DNA from: Citrobacter youngae ATCC 29220
Lineage (GTDB): Bacteria; Pseudomonadota; Gammaproteobacteria; Enterobacterales; Enterobacteriaceae
DNA length: 64,000 nt
Reading direction: 5' to 3'
Assembly: GCF_000155975.1 (NCBI RefSeq)
Contig: NZ_GG730304.1
Location: 2,581-66,580 of the forward strand
In this document: one piece after another, positions 61,546 to 64,000 of the stretch
How positions within the stretch are numbered: the first letter of the stretch is position 1
Layout: each line of letters begins with the position of its first letter
The notes under the pieces: generated by a model
Seen by the model: the letters and a program-made list of their open reading frames with translations, nothing else
Told to the model about the DNA's origin: nothing
The model's database searches: none
Program-made: the position numbers and the translations under genes

Positions 61546-61577
61546 ATGCCCGATGGCGCGCTGCTTATCGGGCCTAC
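61546..61577. repeat. REP-type palindrome after acs
   Basis: GCCCGATGGCGCGCTGCTTATCGGGC, read in parts: CCCGAT and ATCGGG face each other. It is the GCCCGAT variant of the REP family. Confidence 0.75.
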
Positions 61578-61624
61578 AAATCCTATCCCTACCCCTCCCC
61601 TGAGCGGGAGGGAAATATAAAAAC

Positions 61625-61750
61625 CCTCCCCCAAAGGATTTCGTGTTACAGGAAGGCGGCAAGCGAGCACATCCTCAGGAGCATAGTTCACTATGTGACT
61701 GGGGTGGGCGAGTGCGGCCAACGAACCTGTAGCACGAAAGACGCAGGGGG
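61625..61750. repeat. ERIC (IRU) element
   Basis: 126 bp, close to the standard 127-bp length. It contains GGAAGGCGGCAAGCGAG, a central inverted repeat around CATAGTTCACTATG, and GTGACTGGGGTGGGCGAG, which are the hallmark ERIC segments. The ends CCCCC and GGGGG are complementary. It lies in the acs-yjcH gap and ends 19 nt before the yjcH start. Confidence 0.93.
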
Positions 61751-61769
61751 ACCTCTGGAGAGCTCTGTG

Positions 61770-63730
<1,961 letters not shown>

Positions 63731-63739
63731 TCCTCCCTC

Positions 63740-63775
63740 TCCTCCGGCTTGCGGGCCGGAGGATTGCTGCTTTTC
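63740..63775 (+). terminator. Terminator after actP
   Basis: TCCTCCGGC and GCCGGAGGA pair over a short loop, followed by a T-rich stretch (TTGCTGCTTTTCT). It lies between two convergent genes. Confidence 0.8.
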
Positions 63776-64000
63776 TCAGAACATCAGTCTCGCCACCAGC
63801 GGCGCGACCAGGACCATCACCACGCCGGAAAGCATCATCACCAGACTGGCAACCACGCCCTCCTGCTGACCGAGCTCATATGAGCGTGCCGTGCCTGCGC
63901 CGTGCGATGCTGCGCCAAAACCCGCGCCTTTCGCCATCCCTTCACGAATTGAGAGCCGCAAAAACAGCACATCGCCGACCGCCATACCAAAGACGCCAGT
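63776..64000 (-). CDS. LrgB family membrane protein (3' part only)
   Basis: The window ends inside this gene; 74 C-terminal residues are seen (TGVFGMAVGDVLFLRLSIREGMAKGAG...). The segment GAASHGAGTARSYELGQQEGVVASL followed by a last membrane helix is typical of LrgB/YohK proteins, which work with an LrgA/YohJ partner and are linked to murein hydrolase export or pyruvate-type transport. A partner gene would lie to the right of the window. The Met at 63985 is internal. Confidence 0.85.
   Translation of the reverse strand, partial: TGVFGMAVGDVLFLRLSIREGMAKGAGFGAASHGAGTARSYELGQQEGVVASLVMMLSGVVMVLVAPLVARLMF

Overview
The window is enterobacterial chromosome. Gene content, order and near-identical proteins follow Escherichia coli (dcuSR-dcuB-fumB, adiA-adiY-adiC, eptA-basRS, proP, yjcZ-crfC, phn, fdhF, yjcO, gltP, nrf, acs-yjcH-actP). 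The proteins diverge from those of E. coli as I remember them by several to about ten percent or more, and melAB/melR and the D-allose block are not where E. coli K-12 has them. The phn operon argues against Salmonella. A Citrobacter-type genome is the best guess (inference, not a database result). REP/BIME palindromes sit at many gene ends, and there is one ERIC element.

Layout. 1-7353: C4-dicarboxylate sensing, fumarate/succinate exchange and anaerobic fumarase (dcuS, dcuR, dcuB, fumB), then yjdF. 7634-12445: arginine-dependent acid resistance (adiA decarboxylase, adiY regulator, adiC antiporter). 12499-16099: the PmrAB lipid A modification locus (eptA, basR, basS, plus the 29-residue peptide gene pmrR on the other strand); eptA and pmrR share an identical 17-bp PmrA box. 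16184-19383: proP, then an orphan 2-keto-3-deoxygluconate permease. 19414-22658: yjcZ-crfC. 23198-35188: yjdM, yjdN and a complete, intact phnC-P operon for phosphonate uptake and C-P lyase.

35225-38001 is a small accessory stretch: an unknown membrane protein, a small basic protein overlapping a mini tyrosine phosphatase, a Phd/RelE-type toxin-antitoxin pair, yjdP, and a GNAT-like orphan. 38177-47601 is a sugar locus: a hybrid histidine kinase, an Rbs-type ABC importer, D-lyxose isomerase, a class II aldolase, a PfkB kinase, and an OmpR-type response regulator at the far end. These genes would form an import, isomerise, phosphorylate and cleave pathway.

47822-64000: selenoprotein formate dehydrogenase H (in-frame TGA with a SECIS hairpin and a sigma-54/FhlA promoter), yjcO, gltP, the nrfABCDEFG formate-dependent nitrite reductase operon, acs-yjcH-actP for acetate scavenging, and the C-terminal end of an LrgB-family membrane protein.

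Most of the window is well-known core genome. The most unusual observations are: (i) an in-frame REP pair inside the signal-peptide region of nrfF; (ii) a perfect 10-bp hairpin that would bury the pmrR ribosome-binding site; (iii) the split two-component/ABC sugar locus, whose hybrid kinase lacks a visible HPt domain; (iv) a 22-bp perfect palindrome in the proP-kdgT intergenic region; and (v) the basic-protein/phosphatase pair. No rRNA, tRNA, CRISPR array, insertion sequence or prophage was found.
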